Assembly: GCA_934307695.1 (NCBI GenBank)
Contig: CAKRCS010000009.1
Location: 15,591 to 79,590, forward strand
Reading direction: 5' to 3'
From: an uncultured Agathobacter sp.
Lineage (GTDB): Bacteria > Bacillota > Clostridia > Lachnospirales > Lachnospiraceae
Length of the DNA: 64,000 nt
The notes below the pieces were generated by a model. That model was not told the origin of the DNA. It did not search any database and saw only the letters and a program-made list of their open reading frames with translations. Positions 35,096 through 43,639 of this stretch are shown in pieces (the first letter of the stretch is position 1; each line of letters begins with the position of its first letter). A program made the translations under genes and the position numbers.

Positions 35096-35895
35096 TACTC
35101 CTCACCTCCTGCATCCGTTCCAAAGGTACTTCTCGCGCTTGGCGCAAGGAATGATTTTAACTTTTCTTCGATAACACGCGGATTTTCTCCAGCCTGAATA
35201 GAAAGAAGTCCTTCGATGGTAATGTTACGAATTGTAACCTCACAGTCACTGTTATCCTTCAAGGTCGCCGCAACCGGATTGCATAGCCAGTTCGCGATCA
35301 AAGAACCATATAATGTTGTCAGAAGCGCAACCGCCATTGCCGGTCCGATTGCCGATGCATCTTCCATGTTGTAAAGCATAATAACAAGTCCTACCAGAGT
35401 TCCGATCATTCCCCATGCAGGACCAAGCTCTGCCCATTTCTCCCAGAAACCGATCACCCTCTTATGTCTGGTCTCCAAACAGTCAACATCTGTCTCCAGA
35501 ATGCCTCTTACAAGATCCGGGTCGGTGCCGTCAACGACGAGCATGATGCCCTTTTTCAAAAATTCATCCTCGATCCCATTGGCAGCCTCCTCCAGTGCGA
35601 GCAGCCCCTCCTTACGTCCGACATTCGACAGTTCAATGATTGCCTTGATCGTGTCTGACGGTTCAAGTGCCGGATCCTTGAATGCAAATTTGATTGACTT
35701 CAGACCGTTGACGAAATCCGACATTTTATTGCAGGCAAGCGTACCACTGATGGAACCGCCGATTGTAATAATAGCAGATGCCACATCTATGAAATACCGA
35801 AAGGCTGCCGTGCCGCCGTTGGAAATAATACCAAATACAAGCATGACAAGTCCAAGTATAAACCCCGCGAGAGTTGCAATATCCAAATTCTTCAC
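35095..35895 (-). CDS. motA: Flagellar stator protein MotA
   Basis: Stator subunit with four membrane helices and a cytoplasmic loop that contacts FliG. The conserved ion-channel region is AWGMIGTLVGLVIMLYNM and PAMAVALLTTLYGSLIANWL. Length up to 266 aa. Start is GTG 35895 or TTG 35886; the TTG sits better behind AAGGTG. It has its own promoter after the flgE terminator, so it heads the second motility unit. Confidence 0.95.
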   Translation of the reverse strand: MKNLDIATLAGFILGLVMLVFGIISNGGTAAFRYFIDVASAIITIGGSISGTLACNKMSDFVNGLKSIKFAFKDPALEPSDTIKAIIELSNVGRKEGLLALEEAANGIEDEFLKKGIMLVVDGTDPDLVRGILETDVDCLETRHKRVIGFWEKWAELGPAWGMIGTLVGLVIMLYNMEDASAIGPAMAVALLTTLYGSLIANWLCNPVAATLKDNSDCEVTIRNITIEGLLSIQAGENPRVIEEKLKSFLAPSARSTFGTDAGGEE

Positions 35896-35947
35896 CTTCC
35901 ATATCTATGATTTTAGGCACAAAAGACCATAAAAGCCCTTTTAAATG

Positions 35948-35976
35948 ATTTTACTAAATTTTCGCCGGATTGTCTA
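35948..35976 (-). promoter_or_regulatory. Sigma-A-type promoter upstream of motA
   Basis: Minus-strand -35 TAGACA (35971-35976) and -10 TAAAAT (35948-35953) separated by exactly 17 bases, each one mismatch from consensus, lying between the flgE terminator and motA. Confidence 0.65.
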
Positions 35977-35990
35977 CTCACTTTTTGTTG

Positions 35991-36029
35991 AAAAAAGAAA
36001 AAAATAGAGGGAATGAAAGATTCATTCCC
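35991..36029 (-). terminator. Rho-independent terminator after flgE
   Basis: A 9-bp stem (GGGAATGAA, 36009-36017; TTCATTCCC, 36021-36029) with a 3-base loop is followed on the minus strand by a long U-rich run (TTTTTTTCTTTTTT). It lies 24 bases after the flgE stop codon. Confidence 0.9.
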
Positions 36030-36052
36030 CCTGTTGCTTTTACAGCCTCAGA

Positions 36053-37474
36053 TTATCGTTTTAAGTTGATAAGCTCTTCGAGCAGCGTATCGGATGTTGT
36101 GATAACTCTTGAGTTTGCCTGGAAACCTCTCTGTGTAACGATCATTCCGGTAAATTCGGAAGAAAGGTCAACGTTTGACATTTCCAACTCACCGGTCGAC
36201 ATGGAGCTTCCGTCCGCGGAGATCTCAACGCCTACACCGTCAAACTCGCCGGAGTTCAGCGTTGACTTGTAGCAGTTCTCTCCGATCTTCTCAAGTCCGG
36301 ATGCATTTGCGAACTGCGCGCATGCGATCTGGCAGAGAAGCGTTGTGTTACCATTATCATAGCTTCCGTAGATACGTCCGTCACTATTTACGGTAAGACC
36401 GATCAACGCACCAACCTTCTTTCCTGCGCCGTCTCCGTTCGCCTCATCACCTCTCGTAGCGGAATAGGTAGATGTTCCGCCGTTGTTGTAATTTAAGCTG
36501 CTGGAAAAATCGATCGTGATATCCTTAAACTGGCTGTCGTAAATTCCGTTTGCATCCGGTCCGCCGGTATTGAAAGCCGGTGAATGGGAAAGCGTCAGGT
36601 TTAAGGTCGTGTTTGCCGCATTCCCTGCGATTCCCGCAAACGTACCGTCGCTGGTATCATAATTGATTGTTGTCGGTGTAAAGATTGCTGCCGGATTAAC
36701 TCCTGCAAGCAGATTTCCGTTCTCATCATACATGATGGACGCACCATTCGTATCCAGGATATCGGAAAGTGAAATGGAATAAGCGCCATCCACTTTGGCT
36801 CCGTTGTTCATCACTTCGTTGACCGCAAACTTTGCCGTATAGGAATATCCCAGATCATCGAAAAAGGTAAGTGCAAGCACATATCCGTCATTCGTTGCAA
36901 CATCCTTGTCATTCTTATCAAGGATTCCTGACACATACGCCTTAGTAGTTGCCTCCGGTGGCGAGGTCTGGTTGGCTGCAGACATGATCTGCAAGGAAGA
37001 TACGGTATCCTTACGGATATCTCCCGTTGTCTGGTCTACCTGCCAGCCCATCAGCTTGTATCCGGTAGAACTCATGCAAAGGTATCCGTTACCATCCACA
37101 TAAAAGGATCCGGCTCTTGTAAACATAGTATTGGTTCCGTCGCTTACAACAAAGAAATTTGTTGTCTGGCTGTCTGTCAGTTTTAAGTCGAACGGATTGC
37201 CGGTCGTCTCTGCCGAACCGGCGCTGGTGATGCTGACAGTTGTTGATCCGGTGGAAACACCAAGACCGATCTGCTTGGCATTGACACCGCCGATGCCGTT
37301 GGCACCGCTTCCGGACGTTGCCTTTGATGTCGTCTGGTACATCAATTCACTGAAAGTTACCGAAGAAGATTTAAAACCTTCTGTGTTGACGTTGGCAATG
37401 TTATTACCAATAACGTCCATTCTTGTCTGATGTGTCTTAAGACCTGACACAGCAGAGTACAATGATCTCATCAT
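36053..37474 (-). CDS. flgE: Flagellar hook protein FlgE
   Basis: Hook subunit. N-terminal rod/hook signature RSLYSAVSGLKTHQTRMDVI and GNNIANVNTEGFKSS; large variable surface domains (about 150-370); C-terminal FlgE/FlgG motif FTGMIVTQRGFQANSRVITT. Length 473 aa, within the Clostridia range. Tandem ATGs follow AAGGAGGTCAAC. It is the last gene of the first fla unit; the small flbD/swrD gene that normally follows is absent. Confidence 0.96.
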   Translation of the reverse strand: MMRSLYSAVSGLKTHQTRMDVIGNNIANVNTEGFKSSSVTFSELMYQTTSKATSGSGANGIGGVNAKQIGLGVSTGSTTVSITSAGSAETTGNPFDLKLTDSQTTNFFVVSDGTNTMFTRAGSFYVDGNGYLCMSSTGYKLMGWQVDQTTGDIRKDTVSSLQIMSAANQTSPPEATTKAYVSGILDKNDKDVATNDGYVLALTFFDDLGYSYTAKFAVNEVMNNGAKVDGAYSISLSDILDTNGASIMYDENGNLLAGVNPAAIFTPTTINYDTSDGTFAGIAGNAANTTLNLTLSHSPAFNTGGPDANGIYDSQFKDITIDFSSSLNYNNGGTSTYSATRGDEANGDGAGKKVGALIGLTVNSDGRIYGSYDNGNTTLLCQIACAQFANASGLEKIGENCYKSTLNSGEFDGVGVEISADGSSMSTGELEMSNVDLSSEFTGMIVTQRGFQANSRVITTSDTLLEELINLKR

Positions 37475-37509
37475 AGTACAGTTGACCTCCTTGTTGACGG
37501 CCGGTACAG

Positions 37510-37537
37510 TTCATTCCTTCTGTCAGTCGGGAATGAA
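37510..37537. other. Stem-loop in the flgE leader
   Basis: TTCATTCC (37510-37517) and GGAATGAA (37530-37537) form an 8-bp stem with a 12-base loop, between the TIGR02530 gene and flgE. The arms match those of the terminator after flgE. No U tract follows on the minus strand. Confidence 0.55.
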
Positions 37538-37558
37538 AAACCTCCATAAGGTCCGGTT

Positions 37559-37969
37559 TTACATAATGACCGCTCCGTCGATATTTGTGAATACATTTTC
37601 TGTTGTTTCTGTCTGATCCATAGCCGTCACGACCGTCCGGCTCGGAACATTTACGATAAATGCCAGTGAATCAACTAGGACAAGTGATTCCTGGATTCCC
37701 TTTTTGTCCGCCTGTTCCACTCCCTGTTGCAGCCGCACATTCTGCGCATCTGTCAGATTGATATTCCGATCCTGCAAACGCATCGAAGCATGTTTTGAGA
37801 ATCGCACCGGGGAATCCGTTTCCTCAAGCTGTGCTTTTTTCTGGTTTAAAACATCCTCAAATGATATATCGGTGTTTGCCTTGGAATTATTAACAGATTT
37901 CGTAGAAAAATATTGGCCGGTAATCTGTTCAATGGATGCGAACTGACCACCAATGTTGTTCATACGCAT
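37559..37969 (-). CDS. TIGR02530-family flagellar operon protein
   Basis: A 136-aa protein of the TIGR02530 type found between flgD and flgE in Firmicutes. Recognisable blocks are FSKHASMRLQDRNINLTDAQ and SLVLVDSLAFIVNVPSRTVV. Its precise role is unknown; genomic position suggests help in hook assembly. Start ATG 37969 (a second ATG two codons on is possible). Confidence 0.88.
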   Translation of the reverse strand: MRMNNIGGQFASIEQITGQYFSTKSVNNSKANTDISFEDVLNQKKAQLEETDSPVRFSKHASMRLQDRNINLTDAQNVRLQQGVEQADKKGIQESLVLVDSLAFIVNVPSRTVVTAMDQTETTENVFTNIDGAVIM

Positions 37970-37999
37970 ATCCTCTTTTTGTCTGTCCCGTTCTTACGC

Positions 38000-38716
38000 T
38001 TATGCCTCATCCGTCTTATCGGCATCGGTTGTTTCCTCTGTATCGGAAGTATCTTCTGTGCCGGAAGTGCTGCCTGCATTCGCAGCATTCTTTGCATCGA
38101 CCAGTTCCTTGATCTTCTTCTCAAGAGTCTCAAGTGTCGCAAGCGCATCCGAATCCACAAATTTTTTCTGATAATCTGTCATTCCGTCGTAGAGATCGCG
38201 TACTTCCTTCACCGCACCCTCATAATCCGCAGTAATCTTGTCCTTGTTCGGAAGTGTTGCAACCATTGTCGAAAATGTCTTTGATAAGGTAGCTGCCTCG
38301 TAATATCCGTTTTCAGCAATCGTATCCAGATCTGAAAATGGATACAGGTTATTATTTACGGACAGATACGGTTCTCCATTCTCGTACATGACGTAATCGA
38401 CCGTTCCGGTTATGTACTTGGTATTTCCTGCGCTGTCTTTGTCTGCCAGAATAACTTCCTTGCCGACAAGTGAGCTGGCGAAATTGTTGTCCTGTGTCTG
38501 CTGTACTCCAAGCGTTGCCTCAAGCTGTGAAAAAGTTGCAAGCTGTGCTACATAATCCGTGTTGCTCGTCGGCTCCAGCGGATCCTGATACTGCATTTCT
38601 GCACACAAAAGCTGCAGGAACTGGTCATAACCCATATCGTTGCCCGCCGTCTTTTTGCTGGAATCGGTATAATTATAATCCAGCTTTCCGTTGTCAACCT
38701 TAGCTGTTATTGCCAT
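38000..38716 (-). CDS. flgD: Flagellar hook capping protein FlgD with extra C-terminal helical module
   Basis: Scaffold cap needed for hook polymerisation. Residues about 25-80 are the FlgD N-terminal domain (MGYDQFLQLLCAEMQYQDPL and ATFSQLEATLGVQQ). Residues 82-135 form a Tudor-like beta domain (LVGKEVILADKD). Residues about 148-208 are an added three-helix segment (VATLPNKDKIT, YDGMTDYQKKFVDSDAL) like the helical modules found in Gram-positive surface proteins, followed by an acidic Thr/Glu/Asp tail. Length 238 aa, longer than usual for Firmicutes. Confidence 0.92.
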   Translation of the reverse strand: MAITAKVDNGKLDYNYTDSSKKTAGNDMGYDQFLQLLCAEMQYQDPLEPTSNTDYVAQLATFSQLEATLGVQQTQDNNFASSLVGKEVILADKDSAGNTKYITGTVDYVMYENGEPYLSVNNNLYPFSDLDTIAENGYYEAATLSKTFSTMVATLPNKDKITADYEGAVKEVRDLYDGMTDYQKKFVDSDALATLETLEKKIKELVDAKNAANAGSTSGTEDTSDTEETTDADKTDEA

Positions 38717-38727
38717 TTTGTTTCCTC

Positions 38728-40179
38728 CTATGCGGTAAAGTCTACCGAATTGCCATTATCCTTCATCATCTGTGCGATCAGCGCTTCCTCTTCCGAAAGC
38801 GTCAGCTCCGGATCCTCAAATCCGTCCAGACGAAGGCTTCTTCTGGATGTCTGGTTTCTCTCTTTCGCTTCTTCCTGCTGTTCTTCGCCGCTTCCTGCAT
38901 TCTGTTCGAGGTTTCTCTCAAACTCATGCGTAGCGACCGCGATCTCCACGGCATCAACCTTGACACCCGCCTGATTAAGGTTCTCGGTCAGTGTTGCAAT
39001 CTGTGCCTCAAGTGCGATCCTGACATCCTCATTCTGCGCATACAGCTGTGCATGAACGCTGCCTTCACGACTGGAAATGTTTACGTAGATCCTTCCGAGA
39101 TTTTCCGGATTAAGCTGCATCTCGATCGTAGTCGTATCGGTTCCCTGACTGATACGCAAGCGTTCCACAATCTGATGGATCACATCGATTGCATCCACAG
39201 AAGTGTAGGAAGCCGTCTGTGACATCCCGCCGGCTGCATCAACCTCTGCCGTCGCTTCATTCACGGCATTTGCAAGCTGTTCCGTAAACTGTCCGCCTCT
39301 CGTCTCAGACGTTGCAGAATTATTCTGGCGTCTTTGTACCGGTTCCGCGGTTATGATCTGATCCGGTTCGCCGCCGGCCGTTTCATCCGAAGACTGGTTC
39401 TGATCCTCTGTAAGAGCCTTTGCATTCTCCGGATTGGCATCCGCTGTTGCCGTATCCGCATATTCGTCTGCATCCACATATTCATCTGCATCCGTTGTCA
39501 TTGTATCTGATGCGTTCTGTGCCGTATCCGCCTCTGTCATTCCATCACTTGCGGCAGCTTCAGTCTGTAACGCTCCGTTGTCAGTCCCAGCAGTTACTGT
39601 AAGCTCCTGCATTTCTTCCGTAAGCTGTGCGATCGTCTCCACACTCACTCCGGTCTCTTCCACAAACGCATCGCCGAGTGCTGTCACATCCGATAAAAGC
39701 TGCTTAAAATTTGCATTCAGCAAAAGTCCTGCGTCATCTGCCGCTCCGGTAAGTTCCCTTGCAAGCTGTGCCAGGTTCTGCGGGTTCAAAAGGTCGAGTG
39801 CGGTAAGTCCGAGTGTCTCCATCGCATCTGTCACTTTTTCCTCGTCCACGCCAAGATCATCGCTTACGCTCTTGACTACATCCTTGGCAAGCTGACCGGC
39901 TTTGTCCTTTGCCGCCGCTGTCTTGTCGGAAGTGTCGGTATCCTTTGCCGCATCGACGCTCTTATCCTTATAACGGTAACGGTCATAAGAGTCTGTCTGC
40001 GTACTGTCACTTCCGGATACGCCCGCCGGCTTTGTGCTCTCCGCCGAAGCTTCCTGCGACTGTAAGCAGTCCGCGAAGGATGTCTGGTTCTGCGTTCTTT
40101 GTGTGTTTGCGGTATTTCCCGCCTTAAGATCACCGCCCGGTGCTGTCACATCCGGCAATTTGATCTGTGCGATATCCAT
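38728..40179 (-). CDS. fliK: Flagellar hook-length control protein FliK
   Basis: Secreted molecular ruler that also flips FlhB specificity. A 483-aa protein with a low-complexity, Ala/Asp/Thr/Gln-rich N-terminal ruler region (1-330) and the conserved C-terminal domain (about 350-440: TTIEMQLNPENLGRIYVNIS, VHAQLYAQNEDVRIALEAQI). It lies between the MotE-like gene and flgD, as in Bacillus (fliK-ylxG). Confidence 0.92.
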   Translation of the reverse strand: MDIAQIKLPDVTAPGGDLKAGNTANTQRTQNQTSFADCLQSQEASAESTKPAGVSGSDSTQTDSYDRYRYKDKSVDAAKDTDTSDKTAAAKDKAGQLAKDVVKSVSDDLGVDEEKVTDAMETLGLTALDLLNPQNLAQLARELTGAADDAGLLLNANFKQLLSDVTALGDAFVEETGVSVETIAQLTEEMQELTVTAGTDNGALQTEAAASDGMTEADTAQNASDTMTTDADEYVDADEYADTATADANPENAKALTEDQNQSSDETAGGEPDQIITAEPVQRRQNNSATSETRGGQFTEQLANAVNEATAEVDAAGGMSQTASYTSVDAIDVIHQIVERLRISQGTDTTTIEMQLNPENLGRIYVNISSREGSVHAQLYAQNEDVRIALEAQIATLTENLNQAGVKVDAVEIAVATHEFERNLEQNAGSGEEQQEEAKERNQTSRRSLRLDGFEDPELTLSEEEALIAQMMKDNGNSVDFTA

Positions 40180-40214
40180 CCTGCGATTCCTCCTTTCTTT
40201 TTTATTTGGAGGAC

Positions 40215-41012
40215 TTAACGTTGCGGTTCCAATATCTCCGTGATCTTTGCCGCAGTATCCTGATTCATTGCTGCAAGGATATCTGCTCTCGACTGGGCAT
40301 CCATATTGTCCAGAATGTCTGCCACAAGCTTTAGGTTATCTGTCATCGTATCAAAGATTGCAGCAGCGTTTTTGGCTTTCATCGAAGAATAGGTTCGAAC
40401 GTAGTCATCCATCTGACTGTTGTAGGTAGACTGTTCCACTACCTGCTTGTATAAGACTTCCGCGTTTGCAGGGTCAATGCTCTCGTAGTAAGTCTTATAC
40501 TCTTCTATATCGGGTGCATTGTCTCCAAAAACAACCTCTTCGTAGAATTTTTCTTTTAATAATTCAAAATCCGCCTGCTCATCCTTGTATTGCTGCAGCT
40601 CCTGATTCTGGCTCTGTAAGTCATCAATCTGTGCCTGCTTGTCATTGCTGTCCTGCTGGCTGTCCGCAAGCATAAGCTCCAGCTCCTTGATGCGGGCAAC
40701 CGCCTCATCCATGGATGCAAACTTGTACTGCGTATCCACCTCCTCGCTGGTGGTGTTCTCATTTTCCGGCAGGATCTTGTTGATGTATGGCACATCCTTC
40801 AGTACCGGGTACAGCACAGAAGATCCAAATCCGCCAACATCCATCTTGATGAGCAGCGCAATGATTCCCAGCCAGATAACGACGATAAGCAGTGTCACGA
40901 CCGCGAGCAGCACCTTGCTTCCAAGCTTTTCCTGCTCGTATTCCTCGTTATCTGTCTCGTCCTTTTTTGGCTTTGTATTTTCTTTGTCCTCTAACTTTTT
41001 CTTGCCCGGCAT
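40215..41012 (-). CDS. MotE/YlxF-like membrane coiled-coil protein
   Basis: A 265-aa protein: charged N-terminus, one membrane helix (about 32-55, VLLAVVTLLIVVIWLGIIAL), a coiled-coil segment (about 100-155), and a C-terminal MgtE-N-like domain (about 205-262, NAAAIFDTMTDNLKLVADIL). It occupies the ylxF slot between fliJ and fliK. MotE-type proteins act as chaperones for MotB in other bacteria; here that is inference from domain layout. Confidence 0.85.
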   Translation of the reverse strand: MPGKKKLEDKENTKPKKDETDNEEYEQEKLGSKVLLAVVTLLIVVIWLGIIALLIKMDVGGFGSSVLYPVLKDVPYINKILPENENTTSEEVDTQYKFASMDEAVARIKELELMLADSQQDSNDKQAQIDDLQSQNQELQQYKDEQADFELLKEKFYEEVVFGDNAPDIEEYKTYYESIDPANAEVLYKQVVEQSTYNSQMDDYVRTYSSMKAKNAAAIFDTMTDNLKLVADILDNMDAQSRADILAAMNQDTAAKITEILEPQR

Positions 41013-41024
41013 ATTGTCTCTCCC

Positions 41025-41468
41025 TTACTTTCTCGCATTGTAGGTATAGCTTACCAAACCGTCGATTGCCTTGCCTTCCTCCGCCAGCAGCTCCTGCTGG
41101 AACTCTGCAAACGCCTTTTCACGCAGCTTCTCATGCATCTTGCGATCCTGCATGATCTCGTTTAGTTCATTTCTTGCCTTTTCCAAAGCCTTCTCCGCCC
41201 GGTGTACCTCCATCATCTGCCGGCGCACAAGCACCTTCATGGAATCCACCGCACTCTTTGCGTGGTTGATCTCCCGGATGTCCATCACACCGCTCATCAG
41301 CTCTTTTAACTGCTTCTCATAGCGCATCCTGCGCACCATAAGCTCCTGCAGCTTCTGCTGCTGTGTCCGGTATTCCTGCTCCGCGATCCCGTAGGCAATC
41401 TTCGCCTGACTTTCAAGCTTTAACTTAATATCGAGAATATTCTGCATCCGATATCGGAATTTTGCCAT
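41025..41468 (-). CDS. fliJ: Flagellar export chaperone FliJ
   Basis: A 147-aa, almost entirely alpha-helical coiled-coil protein (FRYRMQNILDIKLKLESQAK at the N-terminus) that couples the FliI ATPase to the FlhA gate. Position fliI-fliJ-MotE-like supports the call, since FliJ sequences are poorly conserved. Confidence 0.9.
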   Translation of the reverse strand: MAKFRYRMQNILDIKLKLESQAKIAYGIAEQEYRTQQQKLQELMVRRMRYEKQLKELMSGVMDIREINHAKSAVDSMKVLVRRQMMEVHRAEKALEKARNELNEIMQDRKMHEKLREKAFAEFQQELLAEEGKAIDGLVSYTYNARK

Positions 41469-41482
41469 CGTCTACCCCTCTT

Positions 41483-42796
41483 CTATCCCTCTGCAAAAAG
41501 CTGTTCGAGCAGAGCGATCTCCTCATCAAAAAGGAATTTTTCATCGGTTCCCTGACATAAAAACTCATTGACCTGCCGTATTTTTTTGATTGCATAATCA
41601 ATGTCCGGGTTAGAACCGCTCTTGTATGCACCGATGTTGATCAGATCCTCCGCCTCGTTGTAGGTTGCAAGGACATTCTTTAGCTTACCGGCAAGCTTTT
41701 TGTGCTCCGGTGTCGCAATTGCGCTCATAACACGGGAAATGCTCTGTAACACATCAATTGCCGGATAATGGTTCTTCTGTCCAAGTTTACGATCAAGAAC
41801 GATATGTCCGTCCAGGATACCTCTTGCCGTATCAGTGATCGGCTCATTCATATCATCACCATCTACGAGAACGGTGTACAGTCCGGTGATCGAACCGCGG
41901 TCGGAGGTTCCTGCACGCTCTAACAGCTTCGGCATCTCCGAATATACGCTCGGCGGATAACCTCTTGTAACAGGAGGCTCTCCGGATGCAAGTCCGATTT
42001 CTCTCTGTGCCATTGAAAAACGTGTCAGGGAGTCCATCATAAGAAGGACATCCTTTCCCTGATCGCGGAAATACTCTGCGATCGCGGTCGCCGTCTTTGC
42101 CGCTTTGTTACGGATCAATGCAGGTTTGTCAGAAGTTGCCACAACAACAACCGAGCGTGCCATACCTTCCGGTCCAAGGTCACGTTCAATGAACTCCCGC
42201 ACCTCACGTCCACGCTCGCCGATCAGTGCGATCACGTTGATATCCGCCTTGGTGTTCCGGGCAAACATACCCATTAACGTACTCTTTCCGACACCGGAAC
42301 CTGCAAAAACACCGATACGCTGTCCCTTTCCGACCGTGATCAGTCCGTCCACCGCCTTAACACCAAGCGGGAGCACCTCGCTGATGATCTTTCGTGCCAT
42401 CGGATCTGGCGGCATAGCCTCTACCGGGTATTCCATGTTGGAATGGATCTCCAGACCATCGGTAGGTCTGCCGATGCCATCGAGTGTATGTCCGAGCACT
42501 TCATCCCCTACCAAAACAGATAATGGATGTCCCGTGCATTCCACAGTACATCCAACTCCTACACCGTCCACGCTGTCGACCGGCATGAGGATAAGCTGCG
42601 AATCGTGAAATCCGACCACCTCTGCCATGACATAATTGCTGCGGCTCTGATCCAGATAAATCTTGCACAGATCGTTCAGCCGCGCTTCCGGTCCTATTGA
42701 TTCGATTGTAAGTCCAACTACTTTTACAACCTTGCCATACGCCTTATAGTAGGTGCGGTCCATCAGTTGTAAATACTTCTCTGCTTCTTTAATCAC
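41483..42796 (-). CDS. fliI: Flagellar export ATPase FliI
   Basis: F1-beta-like ATPase of the flagellar type III export apparatus. Walker A GVFAGSGVGKSTLMG (about 165-180), Walker B VLLMMDSLTRFSMAQREIGL, and the family signature GYPPSVYSEMPKLLERAG. Length 437 aa. It follows fliH after 27 bases. Confidence 0.97.
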   Translation of the reverse strand: MIKEAEKYLQLMDRTYYKAYGKVVKVVGLTIESIGPEARLNDLCKIYLDQSRSNYVMAEVVGFHDSQLILMPVDSVDGVGVGCTVECTGHPLSVLVGDEVLGHTLDGIGRPTDGLEIHSNMEYPVEAMPPDPMARKIISEVLPLGVKAVDGLITVGKGQRIGVFAGSGVGKSTLMGMFARNTKADINVIALIGERGREVREFIERDLGPEGMARSVVVVATSDKPALIRNKAAKTATAIAEYFRDQGKDVLLMMDSLTRFSMAQREIGLASGEPPVTRGYPPSVYSEMPKLLERAGTSDRGSITGLYTVLVDGDDMNEPITDTARGILDGHIVLDRKLGQKNHYPAIDVLQSISRVMSAIATPEHKKLAGKLKNVLATYNEAEDLINIGAYKSGSNPDIDYAIKKIRQVNEFLCQGTDEKFLFDEEIALLEQLFAEG

Positions 42797-42823
42797 CTAT
42801 GTCTTCGTCTCCAAGATCCATCT

Positions 42824-43639
42824 CTAGCTACACAGGGAACGGATGTCCCGGCACAGTGCGTCCAGCTCCAGATCCACGCCACAATCATACACTCCAAAAT
42901 CCGTCTCAATCCTGCAGTCGGTATTGTTCATGCTGCGATCCCTTGCAGTCTCGATCGTCACATCACTTCCGAGTTCTTCCCGCAGCTCATCCAGATGTTC
43001 ATCTACATACTTCCAGTTGTCCTCTGAGACAAGAATACGGAAATGCTTTCCTGCGTCGATGGACCCAAGTGTATTTTTGATCAGATAAAGTAAAATTTCT
43101 TTCTTATTTCCAAACTGGATATGAAACACCTTGTCAAACACCTGAATGATCGCATCCACAAGGTCTGCTTCCATGGATTCCTGCTTTGTGCGGTAATCCG
43201 CCTCCAGCTCCTGACACTGCTTCCGGTACTGCTCCTGATGGTCTATGCTCTGTTTTTCAAGTTCTTCCTTTGCAAGCGCTGCGCCATCGTCATATCCCGC
43301 CTGTTTCTGTGTCTCGTACAGGTTCTGTGCCTTTGCGTTGGCATCGTTTAGCATCTGATCTGCACGGTCTCTTGCCTCTGCAACGATGCGGTCTGCCTCT
43401 GCCTGTGCCTCTGCGATCAATGCCTCTGTGTCGATCTTTGGTTCCTCCTGCACTTCCTCTGCAAGAATCCCCTCCACAAAATCTGCCTTCGGTGCCGAGG
43501 GTTCATTTCCGTCATCCGCTGCCTGATAAATGCGGGCAAGCTCACGCATCCGCTCCTCCATCCGCTGGTTGGAATTGATGATCCTGGCTCCTGCCTGCTC
43601 ATTATATCCATACTGTTGTTTCAAAAGATTAGACGACAA
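42824..43639 (-). CDS. fliH: Flagellar export regulator FliH
   Basis: Negative regulator and anchor of FliI. A 271-aa protein with long charged helices (Ala/Glu/Arg-rich, about 85-185) and a C-terminal V-ATPase-E-like domain (about 185-270). I chose TTG 43639 because GGAGGTG sits 6 bases upstream within the end of fliG; an upstream GTG at 43657 has no good ribosome site. Either start overlaps the fliG stop, implying translational coupling. Confidence 0.9.
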   Translation of the reverse strand: MSSNLLKQQYGYNEQAGARIINSNQRMEERMRELARIYQAADDGNEPSAPKADFVEGILAEEVQEEPKIDTEALIAEAQAEADRIVAEARDRADQMLNDANAKAQNLYETQKQAGYDDGAALAKEELEKQSIDHQEQYRKQCQELEADYRTKQESMEADLVDAIIQVFDKVFHIQFGNKKEILLYLIKNTLGSIDAGKHFRILVSEDNWKYVDEHLDELREELGSDVTIETARDRSMNNTDCRIETDFGVYDCGVDLELDALCRDIRSLCS

